From the NCBI GenBank assembly GCA_902789325.1, contig CADANN010000009.1, positions 1-57,657 on the forward strand: a DNA stretch of 57,657 nucleotides. The letters run 5' to 3'. Shown piece by piece: positions 24,239 to 33,148 of the stretch. The notes beneath the pieces were generated by a model, which was given only the letters and a program-made list of their open reading frames with translations, searched no databases and was not told where the DNA came from. A program made the position numbers and the translations under genes. How positions within the stretch are numbered: the first letter of the stretch is position 1; each line of letters opens with the position of its first letter. This DNA comes from an uncultured Spirochaetaceae bacterium. Its GTDB lineage: Bacteria; Spirochaetota; Spirochaetia; Treponematales; Treponemataceae.

Positions 24239-24369
24239 AAGAAAAAACACTCCTAATATTTTTTTGATATAGAGCCAACGGCCCTTCTTACATTTAGGAG
24301 TATAGCGCAGGAAAAGGGCCAGAATTTGCCCGAATTCTTCAAATTTTTGCTATTTTCTTATTTTGAGTA

Positions 24370-24380
24370 GGTAAATTACC
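24370..24380. promoter_or_regulatory. Candidate operator upstream of chvE
   Basis: GGTAAATTACC is an 11-base perfect palindrome (central A) about 130 bases upstream of the chvE start, between chvE and the sensor cluster. The neighbouring stretch is A/T-rich. It is a plausible site for the response regulator or another repressor; no second copy was recognised. Confidence 0.35.
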
Positions 24381-24426
24381 CTATAAAAAGTGTAAAAATC
24401 TAGATTTTTTTGTTATCCGTTTTGTG

Positions 24427-25569
24427 CTAATCTTTATACACACTGGCTGCAGAATGAAATCCCGATTCTATAATAACTTTATCAAGATTGTATTTATCAA
24501 CATAAGTTGGTTCCAGCCAGATTGTCGGAATATCTCCATAGCCGTTATTTATAGGACGAATGCGGAAGCGGTTTTCTGAGATTTCTTCTTTTATGGCAAG
24601 ATGAACTGCACATTCTGCCGCAACTTCAGCGAGCTGAATAATCGGTTTATAAATGGTAAAGTCCTGTTTTCCCTGAACAATATACTGGCAGGCTGAAATA
24701 TCAGCATCCTGACCACAAACAGGAATATGGATATCCGGATAGTAGCGGTTAATTGCCTGAATTACGCTGGCCGCAACTGCGTCATTTCCACAGATAATTG
24801 CATCTGGGAAAATATCGCTTTTGAGGATGCGGACCATTTCCTGATAAGACAGATCGTAGTTCCAGCCATCAGTATAAAATGTATGATTTATATGAACGGA
24901 AGAGGTTCGAAGAATTCGGTCTATGCCTTCCATAATAAGTGTCATATTGTAATCTTCTTCGGGGCCAAGAATGCAGTACCAGTTTACACCCTTTGCACGG
25001 CGCAGCATTTCCTGAGCCATCTGTTCGCCGACTTTTTCACTGTCGATTGTAAGGTATAAGTTTACATCTGCATTTAATGCCAAACGATCATAAGAAATTA
25101 CAGGAATGCCTTTTGCGCGAAGCTTCTGTACGCTGTCTGTAATTGAAGCTGCGTCTTTAGGAAGAACCACAACAACATCAACATTGCGTTCAAGAAGATA
25201 CATAAGCTGGCGGTTCTGTTCTTCTATGTTGTTACCGGCATTCTGAACAATTACATCGGCTCCCATTTCTTTTACCTTATTGATGAAAACATCCATGTCG
25301 CGCTGCCAGCGTTCAATTGCCAGGGTATCAATAGAAAAGCCGATTGTAACGGGATTTGAGGATACTGTTGAAGTCTGGCGAGGCTGGCGTGCTGCAGAAT
25401 TGTTATCATTCTTTTTGCAGGAAATGTTTAGAACGAGACACAGACAAATAAATGCTGCGACAATGATTGTCATGCCGAACTTGTTTCGGCATCTCTTTAC
25501 ATTGGATCCTGAAACAAGTTCAGGATGACGATTTGATAGTTTTTGATGATGATACTTTTTTAAAAACAT
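24427..25569 (-). CDS. XylF-like sugar-binding lipoprotein of the sensor cluster
   Basis: A 380-residue periplasmic-binding-protein homologue. VTIGFSIDTLAIERWQRDMD, PVISYDRLALNADV and GQDADISACQYIVQGKQDFTIYKP are very close to the XylF type. A lipoprotein-like signal ends at NISC (Cys near 51), with Asn at -3, a relaxed lipobox. The ATG at 25569 follows AGGAAGG and is three bases after the response-regulator stop. Residues 14-33 are encoded by a paired hairpin repeat (25469-25529), so the N-terminal extension before the signal is repeat-derived. It may be a second ligand receptor or a transport protein for the ABC system downstream. Confidence 0.82.
   Translation of the reverse strand: MFLKKYHHQKLSNRHPELVSGSNVKRCRNKFGMTIIVAAFICLCLVLNISCKKNDNNSAARQPRQTSTVSSNPVTIGFSIDTLAIERWQRDMDVFINKVKEMGADVIVQNAGNNIEEQNRQLMYLLERNVDVVVVLPKDAASITDSVQKLRAKGIPVISYDRLALNADVNLYLTIDSEKVGEQMAQEMLRRAKGVNWYCILGPEEDYNMTLIMEGIDRILRTSSVHINHTFYTDGWNYDLSYQEMVRILKSDIFPDAIICGNDAVAASVIQAINRYYPDIHIPVCGQDADISACQYIVQGKQDFTIYKPIIQLAEVAAECAVHLAIKEEISENRFRIRPINNGYGDIPTIWLEPTYVDKYNLDKVIIESGFHSAASVYKD
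25469..25529. repeat. Paired CTTG-loop hairpins inside a lipoprotein gene, copy 4
   Basis: Two units in inverted orientation: GTCATGCCGAA-CTTGT-TTCGGCATCT and, on the other strand, GTCATCCTGAA-CTTGT-TTCAGGATCC. The element lies in frame within the 5' end of the XylF-like lipoprotein gene and encodes HPELVSGS and the next residues up to Met33. Confidence 0.8.
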
Positions 25570-25572
25570 TTT

Positions 25573-27156
25573 TTATTTTACCTTCCTGTATTCCTTTGGC
25601 GAAAGGCCGTATTTATTTTTAAATATTCGGCTGAAATAGTTCTGGTCGTTATATCCTACTTCAGCTGTGATTTCCTTAATTGAAAGTTCAGTCTGTTCAA
25701 GAAGCTGACGAGATTTTTCGAGGCGTTTGTCTGAAATAAAATTGATAAAGGTTTCGCCTTTTTCTTCCTTAAATAATTTACTCAGATAGAAAGAACTTAC
25801 ACCTGCAAAATCAGCGGCGGTTTCGAGTGAAATATCACTGGAAAGATTTTCATCAACATAAGCACATACTTTTTTGATAATAGGATTTTCTTCGGCCTTT
25901 TTAACATTAGTAACGGCCTGAGTACACTCCATCAAAAATTTCTGTGCGAATTCTTTTATAAGCTTAATTTCATTTTCGTTGCTCAGGGTTGCAAAGGCAT
26001 TATCAAAGGTGTTGCTGGTAAATGTTTTGTCGAGTTCCTTTGTCGCATTGTTAGCGGTAACTATCAGATCAAAAAACTGATTTTTGATTTTGTCAGATGG
26101 CAGATTTTGAGAAATGAGTTCAGAGGTATATAACTCAAGGAATGACTTAACTCCGTTTGAATCTCCTGCAGTAAGTTTTGTAATTATCTGATTTTTGAAT
26201 TCTCCAGAACTTGATTTTTTGCTGAGCTGTTCTGGATTTTCTGAAAGTCCTTCTGCTTCCGAGCAGCTTAAACCATCAGAAAAAATAAGGCCACCATTTG
26301 CTGTTGCTTTATTGAGAGCAGAAAGTGCCTGCGCATAAGATGCCTGCATCTGATTCTTATCTGTGTAAATTGAACTTACCCCGGCGCGAATTCCGGCTGT
26401 AATGTTGTAGCTGAGCATTGTATAGAACTTTTTGATTTGTTCCTGAATTTCGCTGTATGCCGGGTTGTTAGAAAAAATCGGAAAGAATACAACAATACGG
26501 TTCATTATAAAACTGCTTACAAGACAGCGATGTTCTGTATTCAATAGCTCATGAATTTTAAGATAGGTGCTGTATTGATTATCAGAATTAATGTTAGGGA
26601 TTTCAAAACAGCAGAATACCCACGGATTATCTGAAATATTAAAATAATCAAGGTATGAAGAAAGATCTACAGATTTATCATTATTATAAATGCAGGCGTA
26701 GATGAAATCATTTTCAATCATTGGTGAAACCATGTCGAGTTTTTTGTGAAGTTCCATATCTGCGCTGAGCTTTCCCTGTTTTTCTTCAACAAGATTCATT
26801 GCACTGCGAATGGTTTCTATTACGACGTTTCGGTTTACAGGTTTTGTTATGTATTTGTATGCGCCAAGATTAATTGCTTCCTGTGCATACTGAAAGCGGT
26901 CAAAAGCACTCAGAATTACAAAAACAATATTCGGCTTAAGTTTTGTAATTACGCTAACGGTTTCTAATCCGCTGAGGCCCGGCATGTTTATATCCATGAA
27001 CATAATGTCGATATTTTCTTTCATTACAATTTCAATTGCTTCTGTACCGGAAAGGGCAGTGAATACCTTGGCTTCATCAGCAAAATTTTTGTTGATAATA
27101 AAAGAAAGAGAATCAATTACAATCTGTTCATCATCTGTTACTAATATATTAAACAT
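25573..27156 (-). CDS. Response regulator with AraC-type DNA-binding domain (YesN-like)
   Basis: A 527-residue cytoplasmic regulator read from the ATG at 27156, which overlaps the end of the kinase gene. The N-terminal receiver domain has the acidic pair in VTDDEQ, the phospho-acceptor Asp near residue 54 in MFMDINMPG and the Lys in YITKPV. A long central region of about 300 residues follows, and the last 100 residues are an AraC HTH domain (SLETAADFAGVSSFYLSKLFKEEKGE and ITAEVGYNDQNYFSRIFKNKYGLSPKEYR). The order kinase-regulator is that of LytS/YesN pairs. It probably activates the chvE operon downstream; this is inference from position. Confidence 0.9.
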   Translation of the reverse strand: MFNILVTDDEQIVIDSLSFIINKNFADEAKVFTALSGTEAIEIVMKENIDIMFMDINMPGLSGLETVSVITKLKPNIVFVILSAFDRFQYAQEAINLGAYKYITKPVNRNVVIETIRSAMNLVEEKQGKLSADMELHKKLDMVSPMIENDFIYACIYNNDKSVDLSSYLDYFNISDNPWVFCCFEIPNINSDNQYSTYLKIHELLNTEHRCLVSSFIMNRIVVFFPIFSNNPAYSEIQEQIKKFYTMLSYNITAGIRAGVSSIYTDKNQMQASYAQALSALNKATANGGLIFSDGLSCSEAEGLSENPEQLSKKSSSGEFKNQIITKLTAGDSNGVKSFLELYTSELISQNLPSDKIKNQFFDLIVTANNATKELDKTFTSNTFDNAFATLSNENEIKLIKEFAQKFLMECTQAVTNVKKAEENPIIKKVCAYVDENLSSDISLETAADFAGVSSFYLSKLFKEEKGETFINFISDKRLEKSRQLLEQTELSIKEITAEVGYNDQNYFSRIFKNKYGLSPKEYRKVK

Positions 27157-28654
27157 GCTTTGGAACCTTGATAATAAATTTTGTGCCTTCACCATTGTCG
27201 CCGCCTGTTATGTCAAACAAATCATAACGGTGGAACTGCAATTGAAGACGCAGGAATACGCTTATGAGGCCTGTTCCATTGTGCGTAGAATTATCATCCA
27301 GAACGTCCTGTGGAAGCCTTGTAGTTTCTGATGCAACTGCCTTAAAAACTGCTTCACGAGTTTTTTCGGGCATGCCTTCGCCGTTATCGTTTACGCTGAT
27401 GACAATGTATTTGTCTTCAATTTCAACTTTGAGAGTTACTTTGCCCTTAGTGTTTTTTAGTCCGTGTTTTATACAGTTTTCAACGAGTGGCTGCAGAGTC
27501 ATTGAAGGAATCTGCTGAGGGAATGTTCCGTCAGGAATTTCTTTTGTAAATTCAAGACGATTTCCGAAACGCACTTTCATTATATATACAAAATTATCTA
27601 CCAAACCCAGCTCTTCGTCAATTGAAACCATGCGTTGCTGCTGCTGAATGTTGTAACGGAAAAAGTCAGCAACCTGTTCAATAAAGTAACAGGTCTTGTC
27701 GGCATTTTCCATCATGGCTAACTGGGCACCTGTGTTCAGTGTGTTAAAAAGAAAATGAGGGTTTACCTGATTCTGCAGGGCACGCAGCTGAGCATCTGTA
27801 TAAAGCGCCTGCATTTCAATTTCTTTTTCTTTGAGTTCGGCTTCTGTGCGGGCTTTTTCCCAAATAGTGTCGATATATTCTCGGATGCTGATAATCATTC
27901 GATCGAACGCTGTACAAATTGTTCCAATTTCATCATTTGTTGTGCGATTAAAAAGCGGAACATCAAAATTACGGCGGGCAACCTTGTGGGCAACTTCAGA
28001 AATATCTGCAAGCGGTTCCATGATTGAAGTAATTGTAAGATAGAGTACGAAGAAAATCATCACAGAAAAAACAAGGAAGAAAATAATACTGAGCGTATTT
28101 GAAATTACAATTCGTGACTGATTTTCATCATAACGGGCCGCGTTCTGCTGCAACTGCAGATTATTAAGTTCAAGAATCTGTGAGGTCAGGTAATTATAAC
28201 TGTCCATTGCGTATTTATAATTTACCGAAATCTCGGTTTCGTTATTTGCACGGCGGGCAGAAATTGCAAGATTACTATAGTAAAGAAAAGCATCCGTAAG
28301 CTGATGGACAATATATTCTTTGTGGGCAACTTCATTTTTAGAAGGAAAATCCTGAAAGCTTGAGTAGTAATCTTCTACCTTTGTTCGTGAATTATAATAT
28401 GCGTCAATGCTTTCAAAGGTCCGGTAATTTACATAATTTTCCATAGCCTTTTCCGTAGTAGAAACTGCCTGTGAAAAATGTGTAAGCTCCGAGTTTGATT
28501 TGTAGGAGTCACCCAGATTCTGAATTGAATAATAAGACAGACGGGTTGTTGTAAGAAGGGTAGCGGCAAGCATGATGATTGCAATTCCAATGCACACCAT
28601 GATGCGCCAGCGGAGGCTTTTATTTCTGATGTAGTTTATAGGTTCAAACTTCAT
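27149..28654 (-). CDS. Sensor histidine kinase, LytS/YesM type
   Basis: A 501-residue inner-membrane kinase. Two helices (about residues 16-37 and 180-203) flank a periplasmic sensor domain of about 140 residues, followed by a HAMP domain (ITSIMEPLADISEVAHKVARRNFD), the phospho-acceptor His in NPHFLFNTLN near residue 299, and a C-terminal ATPase domain with VENCIKHGLKN and VNDNGEGMP. This is the His_kinase (PF06580) architecture. The gene lies four bases after the anchored sugar-binding protein gene. In the Clostridium XylFII-LytS pair, such a binding protein docks on the periplasmic sensor domain; the same is suggested here. Confidence 0.92.
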   Translation of the reverse strand: MKFEPINYIRNKSLRWRIMVCIGIAIIMLAATLLTTTRLSYYSIQNLGDSYKSNSELTHFSQAVSTTEKAMENYVNYRTFESIDAYYNSRTKVEDYYSSFQDFPSKNEVAHKEYIVHQLTDAFLYYSNLAISARRANNETEISVNYKYAMDSYNYLTSQILELNNLQLQQNAARYDENQSRIVISNTLSIIFFLVFSVMIFFVLYLTITSIMEPLADISEVAHKVARRNFDVPLFNRTTNDEIGTICTAFDRMIISIREYIDTIWEKARTEAELKEKEIEMQALYTDAQLRALQNQVNPHFLFNTLNTGAQLAMMENADKTCYFIEQVADFFRYNIQQQQRMVSIDEELGLVDNFVYIMKVRFGNRLEFTKEIPDGTFPQQIPSMTLQPLVENCIKHGLKNTKGKVTLKVEIEDKYIVISVNDNGEGMPEKTREAVFKAVASETTRLPQDVLDDNSTHNGTGLISVFLRLQLQFHRYDLFDITGGDNGEGTKFIIKVPKHV

Positions 28655-28658
28655 CTCC

Positions 28659-29606
28659 TTACCTCTGTGCCCTTGTTATTTTTACTTCTGCGGTTATGTA
28701 ACTGTTTGCATAACCTTTTGTACGATATTCAAATAATTCACGGATAGCTGTTTCTCCCATCTTTTCAGGATCAAGAGAAACAAGTTCACCTATCCAGCCT
28801 TTTTGAAGATAGAGCTGACAAACTTCGTTTCCGCCAATACCAATCAGCTTGTAGCGGAAATCATCAAACTGTTCAGAAAGCAGCTGCGCTGAAAGAATTG
28901 TTTCGTCTTCTGTGAGCGAAATGAAAATATTGTTTCTGCCTTCAATAGCAAGTTCTGGAGTTATTTTTTCAATTACTGTTGTTGTGATATCCTGATTATC
29001 TTGAAGTGAAGACTGTATGCTGCTTATCAGAGCATTGGAATTAGAGTCTGCGGATTCACTGATGATATAGACAGTTCCGCCGACTGGCAAATAGTTTTGA
29101 GTTTCTTCTGCAATTTTTTTTCCAAGCTCCCAGTTGTTTGTTCCAATGTATGAGATTTGATGCATAGTTGGAGAAAACTGGCCTGTGGTAACTATAGGAA
29201 TATCAGGTGAATCAGAACGCTTTAAAAGGACTGGCGGATTTTCTGCCGTGTCCATATAAATAATAATTCCGTCGGCATTCAAAAAGGCACAATAGTCTAA
29301 AAGATTTTGAAGAGTCTCTTTGTCAGCCTGTGAACTTGGAACATGAAGATCTACGACGGTTTTATATTCGCCTGCAATTTTTGAAGCACCTTCATAAACT
29401 TCTTTCAAGAAGCTTTGATTTTCGTAAGTGCCGGTTATGATAATATGATAGAGTGCGGTGTCTGCAGGATTATATTCATTCTTATTCTGGATTCTTGCGC
29501 GGGAAGACAAAAAAGCTGCATAAAAGACTATTGAAAAAATGAGAAGGGCTGTGAATGAAATAATCAGAAGCGTCCATTTAAGGAGCCTAGCCGTTTTCTT
29601 TTCCAT
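28659..29606 (-). CDS. Membrane-anchored sugar-binding protein, XylFII-like
   Basis: A 315-residue protein of the RbsB/LacI-type periplasmic-binding fold: YHIIITGTYENQSFLKEVYEGA, LLDYCAFLNADGIIIYMDTAE, PIVTTGQFSP, YIGTNNWELGKKIAEE and YKLIGIGGNE. The N-terminus ([31 protein letters not shown]) is an uncleaved-looking membrane helix without a Cys lipobox, so the protein should be anchored with its binding domain in the periplasm. It lies just before the histidine kinase gene, the place of XylFII in the xylose-sensing cluster of Clostridium beijerinckii. Its first 20 bases overlap the end of clpA. Ligand unknown; an aldose is likely. Confidence 0.8.
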   Translation of the reverse strand: MEKKTARLLKWTLLIISFTALLIFSIVFYAAFLSSRARIQNKNEYNPADTALYHIIITGTYENQSFLKEVYEGASKIAGEYKTVVDLHVPSSQADKETLQNLLDYCAFLNADGIIIYMDTAENPPVLLKRSDSPDIPIVTTGQFSPTMHQISYIGTNNWELGKKIAEETQNYLPVGGTVYIISESADSNSNALISSIQSSLQDNQDITTTVIEKITPELAIEGRNNIFISLTEDETILSAQLLSEQFDDFRYKLIGIGGNEVCQLYLQKGWIGELVSLDPEKMGETAIRELFEYRTKGYANSYITAEVKITRAQR

Positions 29607-31989
29607 AGCTGAAGCTTATACCATTTGACTTTTTTGAGTTCTTATAATCTGCTGTAACAGCTCCGCCTTTTTCGAGTTTTCCGAAAAGAACTTCGTCTAC
29701 GAGCTTGTCTGCAATTTCATCTTCTACTGTGCGGGCAATATTACGTGCACCAAATTCCTTTGAGTAACCTTTTTCTGTGATGTAGGCTACGGCGCGGTCG
29801 GTAACGGAGAGGTTTACTTTCTTTTCTTTCATGCGAAGTGCGAGGCGGCTGATTTCCTTACGGCATACCTGTTTTGCAACTTCAATGTCCAGATAGTTGA
29901 ATGGAATAACTGCGTCGAGACGGTTGCGGAACTCCGGTGGGAACTCGCGGTTTACAGCATCTGTAAGCGAAGCCTGAATATCGGTAGAGGTATCTCCGCC
30001 AAATCCAATGCTGCCTTTTTCAAGGTCGCGTGCTCCGGCATTACTTGTCATTATGATTATGCAGGAACGGAAATCTGCCTTTCTGCCTTGATTGTCTGTG
30101 AGTTGACCGTAGTCCATTACCTGAAGTAGTACGTTGTAAATATCTTCGTTTGCCTTTTCAATTTCATCAAAAAGAATTACAGCGCGAGGATTTTTTCTTA
30201 CGTCTTTTACAAGCTGGCCGCCTTCTTCAAAACCAACGTATCCAGGAGGTGAACCAACTAAGCGGCTCACTGTATGTTTTTCCTGATACTCACTCATGTC
30301 GTAGCGGAGCAGGGGCTCTTTGAGCAGGCGGGCAAGGGTGCGTGCAAGTTCAGTTTTTCCACAGCCGGTTGGACCTACAAATAAATAGCAGGCTTCTGGT
30401 TTTTCCGGATTACGGAAACCGGCACGTGCGCGCTTTACAGCTTTACCAAGTGCAGTGATGGCAGTTGCCTGTCCGAAGATGTCAGCTGCCATTGTTTGTT
30501 CTATGCTGCGCAGTGCATCTTTTTCTTCGCCCTTCATATTCTCAATTGGAACGCGGGCGATTTTTGCAGTCACGCGGCGGATAATTTCTGTTGTTATACG
30601 AGCTGGATTTGCTTCTGTTGCTACTAAACCTGGGTGTGAGACAGCTCCAGGACGCAGAGCGGTGCGGCCGGCGAAGCCGCCTGATTTCAGGATGTGCTGG
30701 TATGAGCCGGCTTCATCAATAATATCAATTGCCTTATCTGGGAGGCGACGGTCTGGCATAAACTGTATAGAAAGCTTTACTGCTTCTTCAACAGCCCCTG
30801 ACGAATAAATGGCATTATGATGCTTTTCATATTTAGGAATAAGACCTTTAATAATCTGAATTGTTTCTTCTGCAGTTGGTTCGAGAATATCAATTTTCTG
30901 AAAGCGGCGGGCGAGGGCACGGTCTTTTTCAAAATTCTTTGAATATTCTTCAAAAGTTGTTGAGCCGATAAATTTAACTTCACCGCTCGAAAGAACAGGT
31001 TTTAAAAGATTTGCTGCATCAACCTGGCTGGAACCGTTTCCACCAGCTCCCATAATCATATGGATTTCATCTATAAATAAGATTGCTTTTTTCTTTTCTT
31101 TTAATTCATCAATTACAGAATGGAGACGCTCTTCAAAGTCGCCGCGGAATTTTGAGCCGGCGAGAAGCAAGCCTATATCAAGCGAGTAAATAGTGTAGCC
31201 CTTCAGAATATCCGGAACCTGATTATTTACAATACGTTGTGCAAGTCCCTGTGTAATTGCAGTTTTTCCAACTCCGGCATCACCTACATGCAGAGGATTG
31301 TTTTTTGTACGGCGGCAAAGAACCTGAATTGTTCGTTCAATTTCTGCTTCGCGGCCAACAAGAAGGTCATAAGCGCCCTTTGCTGCAAGCTCTGTCATAT
31401 TTACGGTAAAGCGTTTAAGTCCGCCTGCATTATTTGAACCCGGCATTCCATCCTGACCAGGTGCTGTACCAGGTTGTCCCTGTCCGTTGTCCTGAGGAAT
31501 ATGTTTTGATGGACGAATCTTTGTAATGTTTTCCATCAGCTTAAGTCGTTCAACTCCACAAACCTTTAAAAAATATGAGCTGTAGTTGCGGCTTTCATCG
31601 AACATACTTAAAAGAATGTCGGTAATATCAATCATATCAGAATCGCACGAAATACAATGGAAAACGGCACGGTTCATCATTGCCTGGAAACCAGCTGATT
31701 CAACCGGAGCCTTAATTATTTCGGGATTCGCATTTTCAGAAATTACAGGAAGTTGTGTTGTAAGATAATTGCTTACTTCAGATTTGAGTTCTTTAGTATC
31801 TCCACCACTGTTTGCAAGTAGCTGCTCTACAAATTCATCACGTATAGCTGTGGCAAGCACATGCTCTGGTGTGAAAAATTCGTGATGAAAATCTTTTGCA
31901 ACTAAGAGCGACTCCGACAAAATCCGGCTGAGCATTGTGCTCACCTTCATCTGTTTTACGCTGCCCTGTGGTTTTTCCTGATTACTCAA
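29587..31989 (-). CDS. clpA: ClpA, ATPase subunit of the Clp protease
   Basis: An 800-residue AAA+ unfoldase with an N-terminal Clp_N domain ([28 protein letters not shown]), first ATPase domain with Walker [10 protein letters not shown] near residue 238, second with GPTGCGKTE near 540, and a ClpP-binding loop region GSIGFGG. The N-domain that accepts ClpS, plus clpS directly upstream, identify ClpA rather than ClpB/ClpX. A TTG start at 31989 follows GAGGG and overlaps the clpS stop by eight bases; an ATG at 31950 is possible. ClpP is not in the window. The gene overlaps the sugar-sensor protein gene downstream. Confidence 0.94.
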   Translation of the reverse strand: MSNQEKPQGSVKQMKVSTMLSRILSESLLVAKDFHHEFFTPEHVLATAIRDEFVEQLLANSGGDTKELKSEVSNYLTTQLPVISENANPEIIKAPVESAGFQAMMNRAVFHCISCDSDMIDITDILLSMFDESRNYSSYFLKVCGVERLKLMENITKIRPSKHIPQDNGQGQPGTAPGQDGMPGSNNAGGLKRFTVNMTELAAKGAYDLLVGREAEIERTIQVLCRRTKNNPLHVGDAGVGKTAITQGLAQRIVNNQVPDILKGYTIYSLDIGLLLAGSKFRGDFEERLHSVIDELKEKKKAILFIDEIHMIMGAGGNGSSQVDAANLLKPVLSSGEVKFIGSTTFEEYSKNFEKDRALARRFQKIDILEPTAEETIQIIKGLIPKYEKHHNAIYSSGAVEEAVKLSIQFMPDRRLPDKAIDIIDEAGSYQHILKSGGFAGRTALRPGAVSHPGLVATEANPARITTEIIRRVTAKIARVPIENMKGEEKDALRSIEQTMAADIFGQATAITALGKAVKRARAGFRNPEKPEACYLFVGPTGCGKTELARTLARLLKEPLLRYDMSEYQEKHTVSRLVGSPPGYVGFEEGGQLVKDVRKNPRAVILFDEIEKANEDIYNVLLQVMDYGQLTDNQGRKADFRSCIIIMTSNAGARDLEKGSIGFGGDTSTDIQASLTDAVNREFPPEFRNRLDAVIPFNYLDIEVAKQVCRKEISRLALRMKEKKVNLSVTDRAVAYITEKGYSKEFGARNIARTVEDEIADKLVDEVLFGKLEKGGAVTADYKNSKKSNGISFSYGKENG

Positions 31990-32293
31990 CTTCTACCCTC
32001 AACGGAAATCCGTTCTTTCTTGCAGCCTGAATAGTAAGATTTGTACGCGATACTGCAATATCGTAAGTATATACGCCTACAACAGAAGAGCCCTGCTCAT
32101 GCACAGTGCGCATTAAGACTTCTGCTTCGTCGTGAGATTTATTAAAAATTGAAACCAGAACGTCTACTACAAATTCCATAGTAGTAAAGTCATCGTTATA
32201 AAAGACAACTTTTCGCTCCGGCGGCAGCATAATCGAAGTGTCTTCTGCAACTCCGCTTCCTGCCTGTGATGTTTGATTATTAAAATCACTCAT
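31982..32293 (-). CDS. clpS: ClpS, N-degron adaptor for ClpA
   Basis: A 103-residue protein from the ATG at 32293; the frame can be read further up to 32332, but that part is not ClpS-like. The conserved core PPERKVVFYNDDFTTMEFVVDVLVSIFNKSHDEAEVLMRTVHEQGSSVVGVYTYDIA matches the family, including the NDD-TTMEFV N-degron pocket and the final PLRVEVE strand. ClpS delivers proteins with N-terminal Phe, Tyr, Trp or Leu to ClpAP. A TATATT box lies exactly six bases before the ATG with no ribosome binding site, so the message may be leaderless. Confidence 0.93.
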   Translation of the reverse strand: MSDFNNQTSQAGSGVAEDTSIMLPPERKVVFYNDDFTTMEFVVDVLVSIFNKSHDEAEVLMRTVHEQGSSVVGVYTYDIAVSRTNLTIQAARKNGFPLRVEVE

Positions 32294-32299
32294 GCCTAT

Positions 32300-32347
32300 A
32301 ATATAACACAAAAAAACGCAGAATTCTATCAAAATCTGTGTTATAAT
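32300..32347. promoter_or_regulatory. Divergent -10 boxes for clpS and the rhomboid-like gene
   Basis: On the minus strand TATATT (complement of 32300-32305) ends six bases before the clpS ATG. On the plus strand TATAAT (32342-32347) ends six bases before the ATG at 32354. Neither side has a Shine-Dalgarno sequence or a clear -35 box. The start codons are only 60 bases apart. Confidence 0.45.
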
Positions 32348-32353
32348 ATGTCT

Positions 32354-33136
32354 ATGGCTAAAAAGAAGTTTAAGTTGAATTTTAAGGTATCTTATGATGC
32401 TCCGGTAACTCTTACATTTGTATTAATCAGCGCAATTATCTTTCTATTATCATTTTTTCTTGCAAAGGCTGGAAAAGCTGATGGTTTAGAAAAAATCTTT
32501 ACTTCTCCTACTGCTCAAACAGGTGCTTTGCCCTTTATTGTAAAACAGCCTTTGTCTTATTTACGGCTTTTGCTTTATATTTTTGGAAGCGGGGCTGATG
32601 GTGCCTTAGTTTTGTTCACTAATCTGATTTTGATTATGCTCCTTGGCCCTGCAATGGAAGAACGTTATGGTTCTGTAATTATCGGCATTATGATTTTTGT
32701 GTCTGCTTTGTTTTCCGGCGTACTTAATGCCTGCTTCTGTGAGTCGAGTCTTGTTGGATCTGTCCCGGTTGTGAGCATGATGATTTTTTTGAATGCCTTT
32801 ATGTCTTTTTCTAAAAAGAAGTTTCCTTTGTCTTTTGCGGCCGTGATGATTCTTTTTGTTGTGCTTCAGATTTTTAGCGGAGCAGGGGCAGTTAGAATTA
32901 TCATCTGTATTGCCGGTGGATTATGTGGAAGCCTTTTTGCATTCCTTACCTCTCCGAAAATGAAGGCTGAAAAAAAGAATAACAGTAGTACTGCTGAGTC
33001 ACCAAAAAAACGAGGTGGCCTTTTGAATCGTGCAGAAAAAATTGCATATGCAGAAGAACTGGATAAAAACAGTCCGCGAAACAAAAATCCGGATGATGAC
33101 GACGAAACTACTGTTGTTGGTACTTTGAAATTCTAA
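32354..33136 (+). CDS. Rhomboid-like integral membrane protein
   Basis: A 260-residue protein with six or more hydrophobic segments. ERYGSVIIGIMIFVSALFSG near residue 110 and ESSLVGSVPVVSMMIFLNAF near 140 recall the rhomboid Arg/Tyr helix and the GxSG-containing catalytic helix. The last helix reads IICIAGGLCGSLFAF, where the usual catalytic His (AHxxG) is absent. So it looks like a proteolytically inactive rhomboid-family protein, or a diverged one. The C-terminal 55 residues are Lys/Glu/Asn-rich. There is no ribosome binding site; ATGs at 32348 and 32354 are both in frame. The gene ends 12 bases before the TIM-barrel gene. Confidence 0.6.
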   Translation: MAKKKFKLNFKVSYDAPVTLTFVLISAIIFLLSFFLAKAGKADGLEKIFTSPTAQTGALPFIVKQPLSYLRLLLYIFGSGADGALVLFTNLILIMLLGPAMEERYGSVIIGIMIFVSALFSGVLNACFCESSLVGSVPVVSMMIFLNAFMSFSKKKFPLSFAAVMILFVVLQIFSGAGAVRIIICIAGGLCGSLFAFLTSPKMKAEKKNNSSTAESPKKRGGLLNRAEKIAYAEELDKNSPRNKNPDDDDETTVVGTLKF

Positions 33137-33148
33137 AAGGAGAAGACC

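Noticed and set aside
24290..24340. A sigma-54-like GG-N10-GC pair and a 7-bp stem (GGCCCTT/AAGGGCC) in the chvE leader
   Set aside because: The match keeps GG and GC at the right distance but misses most other consensus bases; the stem has a 26-base loop. Too weak to call.
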